Part shown: positions 35,767 to 44,093 of the stretch, one piece after another
Numbering within the stretch: position 1 is the first letter of the stretch
Layout of the letters: each line of letters starts with the position of its first letter
Source: Chitinophagales bacterium
GTDB lineage: Bacteria; Bacteroidota; Bacteroidia; Chitinophagales; Chitinophagaceae
NCBI GenBank assembly: GCA_015655125.1
Contig: JAATFP010000040.1
Location: 1-64,000 of the forward strand
Length of the DNA stretch: 64,000 nucleotides
Direction of reading: 5' to 3'
The notes under the pieces: model-generated
Databases searched by the model: none
What the model was told of the DNA's origin: nothing
What the model saw: the letters and a program-made list of their open reading frames with translations, nothing else
Position numbers and translations under genes: made by a program

Positions 35767-36510
35767 TTGTTCAATCTCTTTAAAAATAAAAGATCATTAT
35801 TGGAAAGCCGGAACTACTATCCGATTACTTCCGATATGCATTCCCATATACTTCCCGGTATTGATGATGGCTCGCCTGATGTTGAAACTTCGCTTATCCT
35901 GGTAAAAGGTATGATGGCTTTAGGAATCACCAAAGCAACCGCCACACCGCACATCATCAGTGATATGTATCGCAACACGCCGGAAACGATCGGCGAAGCG
36001 TTGAATAAACTTACATCCGCAATGACCGAGCGAAATATCGACTTCGAATTGAACGCGGCAGCAGAATATATGCTGGACAGCTATTTTTTTGAGATGCTAG
36101 CTGCCAAGAAAAAAATGCTGACCGTTACCGATAATATCTTACTCACCGAATTTTCATATTCTTCCATTCCTTCAAATCCGGAGCAGATGGCCTTTGCCAT
36201 TCAGACCGAAGGGTATGTTCCGATACTGGCACATCCCGAACGATATGCCTATTATCATGGCAATTATAAAATGTACGATCACCTTAATGAACTTGGTTTT
36301 TTACTGCAGGTGAACCTGTTGTCGCTTACCGGTTATTACGGAAGGGAAACGGCGAAAGCGGCCCGTTACATTATTAAAAACGGGCTTATAAGGTTCGCAG
36401 GTACGGATCTTCACCACGAACGCCATCTTGCCGTGTTGAGCGATGTCAGAAATAAGAAGATCTTTGCTGAAGCCTTTGAAAGAGTAGAGTTGCAGAATAA
36501 GATACTCTAG
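35767..36510 (+). CDS. cpsB: CpsB/YwqE-type PHP tyrosine phosphatase
   Basis: 247 residues from TTG 35767. The frame runs back to 35620, but that stretch has odd composition and lies over a hairpin and promoter box; the short form begins FNLFKNKR and fits family length (~250). Metal ligands: His25-x-His27 (DMHSHILPGIDDG), TPH at ~57, AHPERY and TDLHHERH. The family removes phosphate from the Tyr-rich tail of BY-kinases, so its substrate is probably the Wzc at 4884. A terminator follows 23 bp after the stop. Confidence 0.88.
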   Translation: MFNLFKNKRSLLESRNYYPITSDMHSHILPGIDDGSPDVETSLILVKGMMALGITKATATPHIISDMYRNTPETIGEALNKLTSAMTERNIDFELNAAAEYMLDSYFFEMLAAKKKMLTVTDNILLTEFSYSSIPSNPEQMAFAIQTEGYVPILAHPERYAYYHGNYKMYDHLNELGFLLQVNLLSLTGYYGRETAKAARYIIKNGLIRFAGTDLHHERHLAVLSDVRNKKIFAEAFERVELQNKIL

Positions 36511-36533
36511 ATAAAAATATTTTTTGCGTACAG

Positions 36534-36557
36534 CCCGGTTAATAGCCGGGTTTTTTT
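36534..36557 (+). terminator. Intrinsic terminator closing the polysaccharide locus
   Basis: CCCGG (36534-36538) pairs with CCGGG (36546-36550) around a 7-nt loop and is followed by seven T. It lies between the + strand locus and the convergent trmN gene. Confidence 0.85.
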
Positions 36558-36600
36558 ATTTATAATCAGGAGTTTTTCTACTTTACAATTCATCCGTCTT

Positions 36601-37335
36601 TCAGAGATACAGGTAGTATCCTTTCAGCAGCGCAGTAAATTCTGCCGTATATTTTCTTTCCGCATCATGGATGACGATATCTTGGTTTTTTACCTTTGCT
36701 TCCCGTTTGGAAAATAGCAACATGCTTCTGAAATACCCGTGGGCGGATGTTTGCCGTACACGGGCTTTTTGGTGAAGGTGAAATCCAGCGGCAGCGATAA
36801 GTTCTTCCTCGTATACTGTTCTTTGCCACGGAACCAATATGGCTGCGATTCCGGAATCGCTGATATTATTTGAAATAATTTTTACAAGCTGATCAAGCGT
36901 CAATGTAGTGTCGTGCTTCGCAGCATTTTTTGCTGCATCTCCCGAATGAAGGTCCGATTCAAAAAAAGGAGGATTGGAAATGATCAACTGATATTTTTTT
37001 TCAGGTAAAAAATCGAGCACATTGGTTTGAAAAATGTGGAGCCGTGCTGCCCATGGCGATACTGCAAAATTTTCACGGGCCTGCATAGCAGCATCCGGGT
37101 TCAGTTCTATGGCATCGATATCGCCGGTTGTTTGCTGAGCCAGCATCAGGCTCAGCAAGCCTGTACCAGTTCCTATATCGAGGATGTTTTGAAATTTACT
37201 CGTGTTGCTCCCGGGCGATTTTTCCGGCGAGATCATATCCGCAACCCATGCGCCAAACAGGCATGCATCGGTACACACTTTCATAGCGCATCTATCCTGG
37301 TGTATGGTGAATTGTTTGAAGGAAAACAAAATCAA
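36601..37335 (-). CDS. trmN: tRNA1(Val) (adenine37-N6)-methyltransferase
   Basis: 244 residues. It begins FKQFTIHQDRCAMKVCTDACLFGAW, a strong signature of the YfiC/TrmN6 family. SAM site LDIGTGTGLLSLMLA; catalytic NPPF motif in IISNPPFF, which flips out adenine. It makes N6-methyladenosine at position 37 of tRNA-Val. The start is TTG at 37335, inside a TTAATTC-type repeat, 7 bp after the tsaD stop; both genes modify tRNA and are probably one operon. Confidence 0.88.
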   Translation of the reverse strand: MILFSFKQFTIHQDRCAMKVCTDACLFGAWVADMISPEKSPGSNTSKFQNILDIGTGTGLLSLMLAQQTTGDIDAIELNPDAAMQARENFAVSPWAARLHIFQTNVLDFLPEKKYQLIISNPPFFESDLHSGDAAKNAAKHDTTLTLDQLVKIISNNISDSGIAAILVPWQRTVYEEELIAAAGFHLHQKARVRQTSAHGYFRSMLLFSKREAKVKNQDIVIHDAERKYTAEFTALLKGYYLYL

Positions 37336-37342
37336 TTAATTC

Positions 37343-38392
37343 TTAATTTTTAATTGTCCATTCCGCACGTGCAGAGGGAACTACGTCCATTTTTTCAAAA
37401 TCGCCGTTCAGGTATTTGTAGTACCCCGTGATCGCTATCATCGCTGCATTGTCCGTACAATATTCAAATCTTGGGATAAATGTGTTCCATCCAAGCTGGT
37501 CGCCTGTTTCTTTGAAAGCATTGCGCAACCCGCTGTTGGCGCTAACGCCGCCGGCAATGCAGATATCTTTTATACCTGTTTGAGCGGCTGCCTTCTTTAA
37601 TTTGTTCAACAGGATGCTAACGATCCGATGTTGTACGGAAGCACAAATGTTGGCCAGGTTATCGGCAACGAATTTCCTGCGTGTGCCTTCGTCAACAGCC
37701 AATTCTGCCTTGTACACATTGGCCGTTCCGGCATTTTGCAGAAAATAAAGGATGGATGTTTTTAATCCTGAAAAACTGAAGTTCAATCCCGGAATTTGTG
37801 GCTCGGGAAATTTGTATACTGCGTTTCCTTGTTTTGCATATTTGTCTACCAACGGGCCACCCGGATAGGGCAGCGCCAATAATTTTGCCGTCTTATCAAA
37901 TGCTTCACCGGCGGCATCGTCGATGGTTTGCCCCAACACTTCCATGTCATTTTCCGAGCGGCACAAAACGATCTGTGTATGACCCCCACTTACGGTGAGA
38001 CACAGAAACGGAAACGACGGCCGGGGCGTATCAATAAGATTGGCAAGCACATGTGCCTGCATGTGATGAACCGATATCAATGGTTTGCCCAGGGCGAGGG
38101 CCAGCGATTTTGCAAATTCAGTTCCTACAAGCAACGCGCCGATCAATCCCGGCGCCTGCGTGAAAGCGATACCATCAACATCTTCCATCGTACAACCGGC
38201 CTGTTTTAAGGCAGCATCCACCACCGGAACAATGTTTTGCATGTGTGCGCGACTGGCAAGTTCGGGTACCACGCCGCCATATTGTTCGTGAATCTTTTGG
38301 GTTGCTATTATGTTTGATAAGATGTTCCCATTGCGGCAGACAGCGGCCGAAGTTTCATCGCAGGAAGATTCTATTGCAAGGATGGTTGTCAA
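37343..38392 (-). CDS. tsaD: tRNA N6-adenosine threonylcarbamoyltransferase TsaD
   Basis: 349 residues. ILAIESSCDETSAAV, the HHMQAHV iron/zinc His pair, SGGHTQIV and the C-terminal GGVSANSGLR and YCTDNAAMIA are all present. It transfers the threonylcarbamoyl group to A37 of ANN-decoding tRNAs, with TsaB and TsaE as partners. The start is TTG at 38392; a -7 box lies 42-49 nt upstream. Full length and intact. Confidence 0.96.
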   Translation of the reverse strand: MTTILAIESSCDETSAAVCRNGNILSNIIATQKIHEQYGGVVPELASRAHMQNIVPVVDAALKQAGCTMEDVDGIAFTQAPGLIGALLVGTEFAKSLALALGKPLISVHHMQAHVLANLIDTPRPSFPFLCLTVSGGHTQIVLCRSENDMEVLGQTIDDAAGEAFDKTAKLLALPYPGGPLVDKYAKQGNAVYKFPEPQIPGLNFSFSGLKTSILYFLQNAGTANVYKAELAVDEGTRRKFVADNLANICASVQHRIVSILLNKLKKAAAQTGIKDICIAGGVSANSGLRNAFKETGDQLGWNTFIPRFEYCTDNAAMIAITGYYKYLNGDFEKMDVVPSARAEWTIKN

Positions 38393-38418
38393 TTAAGAAT
38401 TAAGAATTAAAAATTAAG
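38391..38418. repeat. AATTAAG short tandem-like repeat
   Basis: AATTAAG-type units repeat with small changes in the 5' leader of tsaD. Related stretches occur at 37334-37355, 39741-39779 and 39867-39888. A 19-nt string shared by the copies near 37338-37356 and 39871-39889 is identical. Confidence 0.6.
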
Positions 38419-38433
38419 ATTTTTTTTCACCGG

Positions 38434-38441
38434 CAAAGTTA
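38434..38441 (-). promoter_or_regulatory. Candidate -7 box of tsaD-trmN
   Basis: Read on the minus strand this is TAACTTTG, a full match to TANNTTTG, in the gap between the permease and tsaD. No clear -33 partner. Confidence 0.45.
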
Positions 38442-38487
38442 GAATAATACAGTTACGAATTAAGAATGAATATCAGCGCCGCAGCGG

Positions 38488-39729
38488 TTAACTTCGAATG
38501 GCTACCACCGCATCCATCTTTGCAGCCCTGGAAGCAGGAATAATTCCGGCAAGAATGCCCACTAATACGCAAATGATAATGGTGGCAAAAAGCATCGGAA
38601 GTGAAATAAACACGGGGAAACTGGCTGCCTTGGAAATAATGATGGTTGCGATATACACCAGCGCTAGTCCCATTGCACCGCCGAGCAAGCATAGTAAAGT
38701 TGCTTCAAGGAGGAATTCGAGCAGGATGCTGCCTTTTTTTGCACCAATCGCTTTTTTAAGCCCGATGATGGGCGTTCGTTCCTTTACCGTAACGAACATG
38801 ATATTGGCTATGCTGAACAAACCGACGATGAGGCTGATGCCGCCAACAATGGCGCCTACAAAGCTAAATACGCTGAAAAAAGAAGAGATCGATTTACTGA
38901 ATGCTTCCACACTGTTGAGAGAAAAGTTATCATCTGTGCGGGGCGACAATCTCCTGACTTGCCGCATGATGCCACGTAATTCGTTCGACAATGCATCGGT
39001 ACTTACTCCGTCTTTGCCTTTGGCGATCAGGATTGGGTTTGTATTATCTTCATCAAAAACCGTCCTGCAGAATTTATAGGGAAGCATTACACAACGGTCG
39101 TAATCCCACCCGACAAAATTCTTACCTTCTTTTTTTATGACGCCAACGACCGTTGCGCGTTTCCCTTTTACTTCAACCTGTTTGCCCAGTGCGCGTTCGG
39201 CTGAGCCGAAAAGGTCGCCGGCATTGTCAGATCCGATTAAGCACACATTAGTTCCCTGGTTGAATTCGGTGGCCGAAAAATAACGGCCGGTTTGAAATTT
39301 TAAGGGTTGTATCACATCCTGTGCGGGTACAATGCCATAGATGACGGCATTGGATATTTCATCGTTGCCGACCGATATCGTAGAGCTTGTCTGCATCAGG
39401 AAAGCGATATCGTCGAGCAGTTCAGAGCGGCTCTTTACAAGCGCTGCTTCTTCATATTTCATTACCGGGCGCGCACGCATTTTCCAGAAGGGCGCATCCG
39501 GGCCGCCACTGTAATCCCACTTGTCGATGTAGATCGTGTTGCTGCCGAGGCTGTTCACCTGCGTCTGGATATTCCGTTCCATGCTGTTGACAAATGCCAG
39601 CACCCCAATGATGCAGAAGATGCCGAAAGCAACACCTGTCAAACTCAGCGCAGTGCGCAATTTATTCACTTTCAGTTCCTGGATGGTCAATCGCAGTGAA
39701 TTTGATAAAATGTTGAGCAACTTGGGCAT
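38488..39729 (-). CDS. MacB/FtsX-type ABC transporter permease
   Basis: 413 residues. N-terminal helix in LRTALSLTGVAFGIFCIIGVL, a large periplasmic MacB-type domain (~45-280), then three C-terminal helices (FVGAIVGGISLIVGLFSI, LLGGAMGLALVYIATIII, LFATIIICVLVGILAGIIP) of the FtsX domain. The motif ERTPIIGLKKAIGAKKGSIL is typical. Such permeases work with a LolD/MacB-like ATPase in lipoprotein transport or efflux; no ATPase gene is adjacent, so the partner must lie elsewhere. Confidence 0.92.
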   Translation of the reverse strand: MPKLLNILSNSLRLTIQELKVNKLRTALSLTGVAFGIFCIIGVLAFVNSMERNIQTQVNSLGSNTIYIDKWDYSGGPDAPFWKMRARPVMKYEEAALVKSRSELLDDIAFLMQTSSTISVGNDEISNAVIYGIVPAQDVIQPLKFQTGRYFSATEFNQGTNVCLIGSDNAGDLFGSAERALGKQVEVKGKRATVVGVIKKEGKNFVGWDYDRCVMLPYKFCRTVFDEDNTNPILIAKGKDGVSTDALSNELRGIMRQVRRLSPRTDDNFSLNSVEAFSKSISSFFSVFSFVGAIVGGISLIVGLFSIANIMFVTVKERTPIIGLKKAIGAKKGSILLEFLLEATLLCLLGGAMGLALVYIATIIISKAASFPVFISLPMLFATIIICVLVGILAGIIPASRAAKMDAVVAIRS

Positions 39730-39740
39730 ACATAAAGGTA

Positions 39741-39779
39741 AATAAGAAATAAGAATTAAGAATTAAGAATTAAGAATTC
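39741..39779. repeat. AATTAAG repeat array
   Basis: Four or more AATTAAG/AATAAG units in the gap between the permease and prfC. The reverse-complement form recurs at 39867-39888, so the two could pair. Confidence 0.6.
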
Positions 39780-39904
39780 TGCCTGTTTGAATTATTATGA
39801 TGAAAGGCAAATCCTGTGAAGTTCATACCGCCGCGAAGGGATAATAAGCTAATGTGTTTAAAAAAATCTTAATTCTTAATTTTTAATTGAGCGCCTCTGG
39901 CGCT

Positions 39905-39912
39905 TATCTTTG
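39905..39912 (+). promoter_or_regulatory. Candidate -7 box of prfC, very short leader
   Basis: TATCTTTG matches TANNTTTG and ends only 9 nt before the ATG at 39922. With a start point 5-7 nt after the box, the mRNA would have a leader of about 2-5 nt. Confidence 0.45.
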
Positions 39913-39921
39913 CGGACTTTT

Positions 39922-41508
39922 ATGAAATATATCAACGAGATCAATAAGCGAAAGACATTTGCCATTATCAGTCACCCCGATGCCGGTAAGACCACTTTAA
40001 CTGAAAAGTTTCTTTTATTCGGTGGTGCCATTCAAACGGCGGGTGCCGTAAAAAGCAACAAGATCAAAAAGCACGCAACGAGCGATTTCATGGAAATCGA
40101 GCGACAGCGCGGTATCAGTGTGGCCACTTCGGTGATGACATTTGAATATAAGAACCACCTGATCAACCTGCTTGATACGCCCGGGCATAAAGACTTTGCC
40201 GAAGATACTTATAGAACACTTACAGCCGTTGACAGTGTAGTATTGGTGATTGACAGTGTAAACGGGGTGGAAGATCAGACGCGCCGGTTGATGGAAGTAA
40301 TCGCCATGCGTAAAACGCCGGTGATCGTGTTCATCAATAAAATGGACCGCGATGGCAAAAACCGCTTCGACCTGTTGGAAGAAATTGAGAACGAGCTAAA
40401 GATTAATCTTCATCCGATGACCGTTCCGATCAACAGCGGAAAGGACTTTAAAGGCGTGTATGATCTGCATGAAAAGAGCCTGGTTTTATTTACCGCAGGA
40501 ACAAAAGGAAATGATGAAAATGTTATGGAAATCAATGATCTTAACGATGCTATCTTAAATTCAAAAATAGGAGAAAAGGATGCGGATACACTACGTGAGG
40601 ATGTGGAACTTATCGACGGTGTATATGGTGAACTGAACGAACCGGATTATCTGGCGGGCAAAACCGCGCCGGTATTTTTTGGAAGCGCCGTTAACAATTT
40701 CGGCGTGAAAGAAATGCTGGATACATTCATTCGGATTGCTCCCACACCGCGTCCGCGCGGAACGACTACCCGCGATGTACTGCCGCAGGAAGATAAGTTC
40801 AGCGGGTTTATATTTAAGATTCACGCCAACCTTGATCCGAAACACCGCGACAGGATCGCGTTCCTGCGTGTTTGCAGCGGTAAGTTTGCACGCAATACCT
40901 ATTATCATCATGTACGCAACGACAAGGATGTACGTTTCAGTAATCCATACAGTTTTTTGGCACGTCAAAAAGATGTGATCGAAGAAGCATTTCCCGGCGA
41001 CGTAGTGGGTCTTTTCGATACCGGAAATTTCAAAATTGGCGATACGCTTACCGAAGGCGAGAATTTTTATTTTACAGGAATTCCCAGCTTTTCACCTGAA
41101 ATATTTAAAGAGGTGATTAATAAAGATCCAATGAAAACCAAACAATTGGAAAAGGGATTGAATCAATTGACAGATGAAGGTGTGGCACAGTTATTTACCC
41201 AGTTTGGTGGAAATAAAAAGATTATCGGTTGTGTGGGTGAACTTCAGTTTGAAGTTATTCAATATCGTTTGCTCCAGGAATACGGCGCATCGGTGCAAAT
41301 GAACAGTCTGCCGTTTTTCAAGGCTTGCTGGCTCACCAGCAAGGACCCGAAAAAGCTGGAAGATTTTGTAAAATACAAACAGGCGAATATCGCAGAGGAT
41401 AAAGACGGTCACTTAGTATATTTGGCGCAAAGCGAATGGTTTCTCAATACCGAACGGACAAATAATCCTGATATAGAGTTTCACTTTACAAGCGAAATAC
41501 ACAAGTAG
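39922..41508 (+). CDS. prfC: Peptide chain release factor 3
   Basis: 528 residues from ATG 39922; the TTG at 39910 falls inside the promoter box and is unlikely. GTPase motifs: HPDAGKTT (G1), the [12 protein letters not shown] switch I, DTPGHKDF (G3) and NKMD (G4). [18 protein letters not shown] marks domain II of RF3, separating it from EF-G. RF3 recycles RF1/RF2 from the ribosome after termination. Single gene, convergent with purB. Confidence 0.96.
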   Translation: MKYINEINKRKTFAIISHPDAGKTTLTEKFLLFGGAIQTAGAVKSNKIKKHATSDFMEIERQRGISVATSVMTFEYKNHLINLLDTPGHKDFAEDTYRTLTAVDSVVLVIDSVNGVEDQTRRLMEVIAMRKTPVIVFINKMDRDGKNRFDLLEEIENELKINLHPMTVPINSGKDFKGVYDLHEKSLVLFTAGTKGNDENVMEINDLNDAILNSKIGEKDADTLREDVELIDGVYGELNEPDYLAGKTAPVFFGSAVNNFGVKEMLDTFIRIAPTPRPRGTTTRDVLPQEDKFSGFIFKIHANLDPKHRDRIAFLRVCSGKFARNTYYHHVRNDKDVRFSNPYSFLARQKDVIEEAFPGDVVGLFDTGNFKIGDTLTEGENFYFTGIPSFSPEIFKEVINKDPMKTKQLEKGLNQLTDEGVAQLFTQFGGNKKIIGCVGELQFEVIQYRLLQEYGASVQMNSLPFFKACWLTSKDPKKLEDFVKYKQANIAEDKDGHLVYLAQSEWFLNTERTNNPDIEFHFTSEIHK

Positions 41509-41591
41509 TTGAGGGTTTAGGTGGATTATGGGAATGGTTGAGTTTTGCATAAATGGTTTTACGAAAATAAGAGCAAACCCTAATCTCTAAA

Positions 41592-42926
41592 CTAAATCCC
41601 GGTATAATTATGCGGGTTCACCGCTTTTAATTCTTTTTTCAATTCCGGGCTTACTTTTAATTTTCCGATAAAATCATGCATTGCTTTCTTGTCGATCGTA
41701 TTTTTTCCGCGCGTAAGATCTTTGAGTGCCTCGTAAGGCTGCGGGTAATTTTCCCGGCGAAGGATGGTTTGAATGGCTTCCGCTACAACGGCCCAGTTAT
41801 TTTCAAGATCGGCTTTTAATTTCGCTTCGTTGAGGATGAGTTTATTGAGTCCTTTTTCAATAGCTGCAATCGACAAGATGGTATGCGCCACGGGCACGCC
41901 GATATTGCGTAACACTGTACTGTCGGTTAGATCGCGCTGCAGGCGCGATACCGGTAATTTTGCGGAAAGATGCTCCAGTAAAGCATTGGCGATGCCCAGG
42001 TTGCCTTCGGCATTTTCAAAATCGATAGGATTTACTTTGTGCGGCATCGCGCTGCTGCCCACTTCGCCTTTTTTTGTCTGCTGCTTAAAATAATCCATGC
42101 TTATGTACGTCCAGATATCCCGGCAAAGATCCACGAGGATATTGTTCATTCGCTTAATGGCATCAAAGTGGGCGGCAAGCGTATCATAATGTTCGATCTG
42201 CGTGGTGTATTGCTGACGTTGAATGCCCAGTTTTTCTTCCACAAATTCATTGGCAAATTTTACCCAATCATATTTTGGAAAAGCAACATGGTGCGCATTG
42301 AAATTGCCCGTTGCACCACCGAATTTGGCACTGAACGGAATGTAGCTGAATAACTGGATCTGATCTTCCAGCCGCTCTACGAACACCATGAGTTCCTTCC
42401 CAAGCCGTGTAGGTGAAGCGGCCTGGCCATGTGTACGGGCCAGCATCGGAACCTCCGCCCAATTTTGAGCCAACTTGTGCAAATGCTGCTGCAGGTTAAT
42501 AATGGCCGGAAGATAGCTCAGCTCGATGCTGTCTTTCCAAAGCATCGGTACGGCCGTATTGTTGATGTCCTGCGATGTAAGTCCGAAATGTACCCATTCT
42601 TTCGCGGCGCCTGCGCCAAAGCTATCAATCCTGTTTTTTAAAAAATATTCCACGGCTTTCACATCATGATTCGTTATTGTCTCGGTTTTTTTTATTTCCA
42701 ATGCATCTGTTTCTGAAAAATCTTCCACCAATTGCCGCAGTTGGTTATTTAGTTTTGCATTAGGTTTAAAAAATTTCTTTTCACCCAGCAGGATGAAATA
42801 TTCCACTTCCACTTTCAGCCTGTATTTTATCAAAGCATATTCTGAAAAATATTCGGCCAGCGAACTGGTGGTTTTATTGTAACGGCCGTCGATGGGTGAA
42901 ATAGCGGTGAGTGGAGAAAGTTGCAT
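41592..42926 (-). CDS. purB: Adenylosuccinate lyase
   Basis: 444 residues. SPIDGRY near the start, THGQAASPT with the catalytic His, and the signature SSAMPHKVNPIDFENAEG are intact. It splits SAICAR to AICAR and adenylosuccinate to AMP plus fumarate in purine synthesis. It is of the longer E. coli-like PurB type. Divergent from mqnA across ~150 bp. Confidence 0.96.
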   Translation of the reverse strand: MQLSPLTAISPIDGRYNKTTSSLAEYFSEYALIKYRLKVEVEYFILLGEKKFFKPNAKLNNQLRQLVEDFSETDALEIKKTETITNHDVKAVEYFLKNRIDSFGAGAAKEWVHFGLTSQDINNTAVPMLWKDSIELSYLPAIINLQQHLHKLAQNWAEVPMLARTHGQAASPTRLGKELMVFVERLEDQIQLFSYIPFSAKFGGATGNFNAHHVAFPKYDWVKFANEFVEEKLGIQRQQYTTQIEHYDTLAAHFDAIKRMNNILVDLCRDIWTYISMDYFKQQTKKGEVGSSAMPHKVNPIDFENAEGNLGIANALLEHLSAKLPVSRLQRDLTDSTVLRNIGVPVAHTILSIAAIEKGLNKLILNEAKLKADLENNWAVVAEAIQTILRRENYPQPYEALKDLTRGKNTIDKKAMHDFIGKLKVSPELKKELKAVNPHNYTGI

Positions 42927-43048
42927 GTAAGATGGAATTTTGCTGCGAAATTAACGGATTTTTTTAAGCCGGAAGATTTTACGGAAATGCTGCGCTTACA
43001 TTCCGGTCTTTATCTGTGGTATTTGCGAAATCTGCGGAAAATTTCAGG

Positions 43049-43056
43049 TAATTTTG
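43049..43056 (+). promoter_or_regulatory. Candidate -7 box of mqnA
   Basis: TAATTTTG matches TANNTTTG and lies 24 nt before the TTG start at 43080. A TTTG at 43022-43025 is 23 nt upstream, slightly too far for the usual 19. Confidence 0.4.
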
Positions 43057-43079
43057 CAACGGAAAAAAATCACAATCAA

Positions 43080-43829
43080 TTGGAACAAAAAGTAAGGGTG
43101 GGAGCGGTAAGTTATCTCAATACCAAACCGCTGGTGTATGGTTTTGAAAAGGGTGCCATGCAGCATGACATTGAACTGATCTTCGAATATCCCGCAAAAG
43201 TGGCGGCCATGTTGCTTGGTAACGAAATTGACGTTGGACTGATACCGGTCGCGATGATTCCCAGGCTAAAAGAATCTCATATCATTTCTGATTTTTGCAT
43301 CGGCGCGAGCAAGCCTGTGGCAAGTGTTTGTCTTTTTAGCCAGGTTCCTTTACAGGAGGTAACACGTGTTTTAGTGGATTATCAAAGCCGTACTTCAGCG
43401 GCCCTGATGAAGATTTTGCTGCGGCACTACTGGAAAATATCACCGCAATTGATCGATACCAAAGACGGCTACCAGGAAAACATCAAAGGCACAACTGCAG
43501 GTTTGGTGATTGGAGACCGTGCTTTACAACAAAGAATGCATTCTGTTTTTATTTACGATCTTGCCGAAGAGTGGCGAACATTTACGGGGTTACCGTTTTT
43601 GTTTGCGGCATGGGTGGCCAATAAAGAATTACCTGCTGATTTTAAAGAAAAATTCAATACCACAACGGGTGAGGGACTTTCGCATATTGAAGAGATCGTA
43701 GCTGCAAATCCTTTTCCGCCTTACAGCCTTGAAGAATATTATACCAACAACATCGACTATCATCTGACGGCAGACAAAAAAGAGGCCATGAAACTGTTTC
43801 ATCGGTATATAAAAGAAGACGGTTTGTAA
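43080..43829 (+). CDS. mqnA: Chorismate dehydratase MqnA (futalosine menaquinone pathway)
   Basis: 249 residues from TTG 43080. The frame is open back to 42921, but that part would cover the promoter box and overlap purB. VRVGAVSYLNTKPLVYGF is the MqnA start, with DVGLIPVAMIP and VDYQSRTSAALMKILL further on; the end PFPPYSLEEYYTNNIDY is also conserved. It makes 3-enolpyruvylbenzoate from chorismate, the first step of the futalosine route to menaquinone. Other mqn genes are not in the window. Confidence 0.92.
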   Translation: MEQKVRVGAVSYLNTKPLVYGFEKGAMQHDIELIFEYPAKVAAMLLGNEIDVGLIPVAMIPRLKESHIISDFCIGASKPVASVCLFSQVPLQEVTRVLVDYQSRTSAALMKILLRHYWKISPQLIDTKDGYQENIKGTTAGLVIGDRALQQRMHSVFIYDLAEEWRTFTGLPFLFAAWVANKELPADFKEKFNTTTGEGLSHIEEIVAANPFPPYSLEEYYTNNIDYHLTADKKEAMKLFHRYIKEDGL

Positions 43830-43886
43830 ATATACATCTGCATATTTTTTGGGGAGCGCATCCGGTGTTTCTTTTCTAAGCCTGTC

Positions 43887-44030
43887 ATGTTTGTGAAGTC
43901 CGAAGTGTTTGGTGAATGGGCTTTTATGACAAGCCGGACCGGCAACATCAAAATAATAACAATCACAATAATCATCACATTTTTAGTTTCGTTTTTCGTT
44001 TCACTTCATCAGCATAATGTGCCATCATAA
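43887..44030 (+). CDS. Possible 47-residue single-pass membrane peptide
   Basis: ATG 43887 to TAA 44030. A charged N-terminus with SRTGN is followed by an unbroken hydrophobic stretch of about 20 residues (~21-40, rich in Ile, Thr, Phe, Val) and a short polar tail. It lies 57 bp after mqnA in an otherwise empty 264-bp gap. No family is recognised, and an open frame this short can occur by chance. Confidence 0.25.
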   Translation: MFVKSEVFGEWAFMTSRTGNIKIITITIIITFLVSFFVSLHQHNVPS

Positions 44031-44093
44031 TTATCAGGGTTTATTTTTCTTTTTACCCGCATAAAAAACGCGCCATGAGCCGCAAGCTCTTCG

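Noticed and set aside
38498-39079. 193-codon + frame over the permease
   Set aside because: Antisense shadow of a clear MacB/FtsX gene.
42921-43079. Longer N-terminus for mqnA
   Set aside because: Would cover a -7 box and overlap purB; MqnA normally begins at the VRVGAVSYLN strand.
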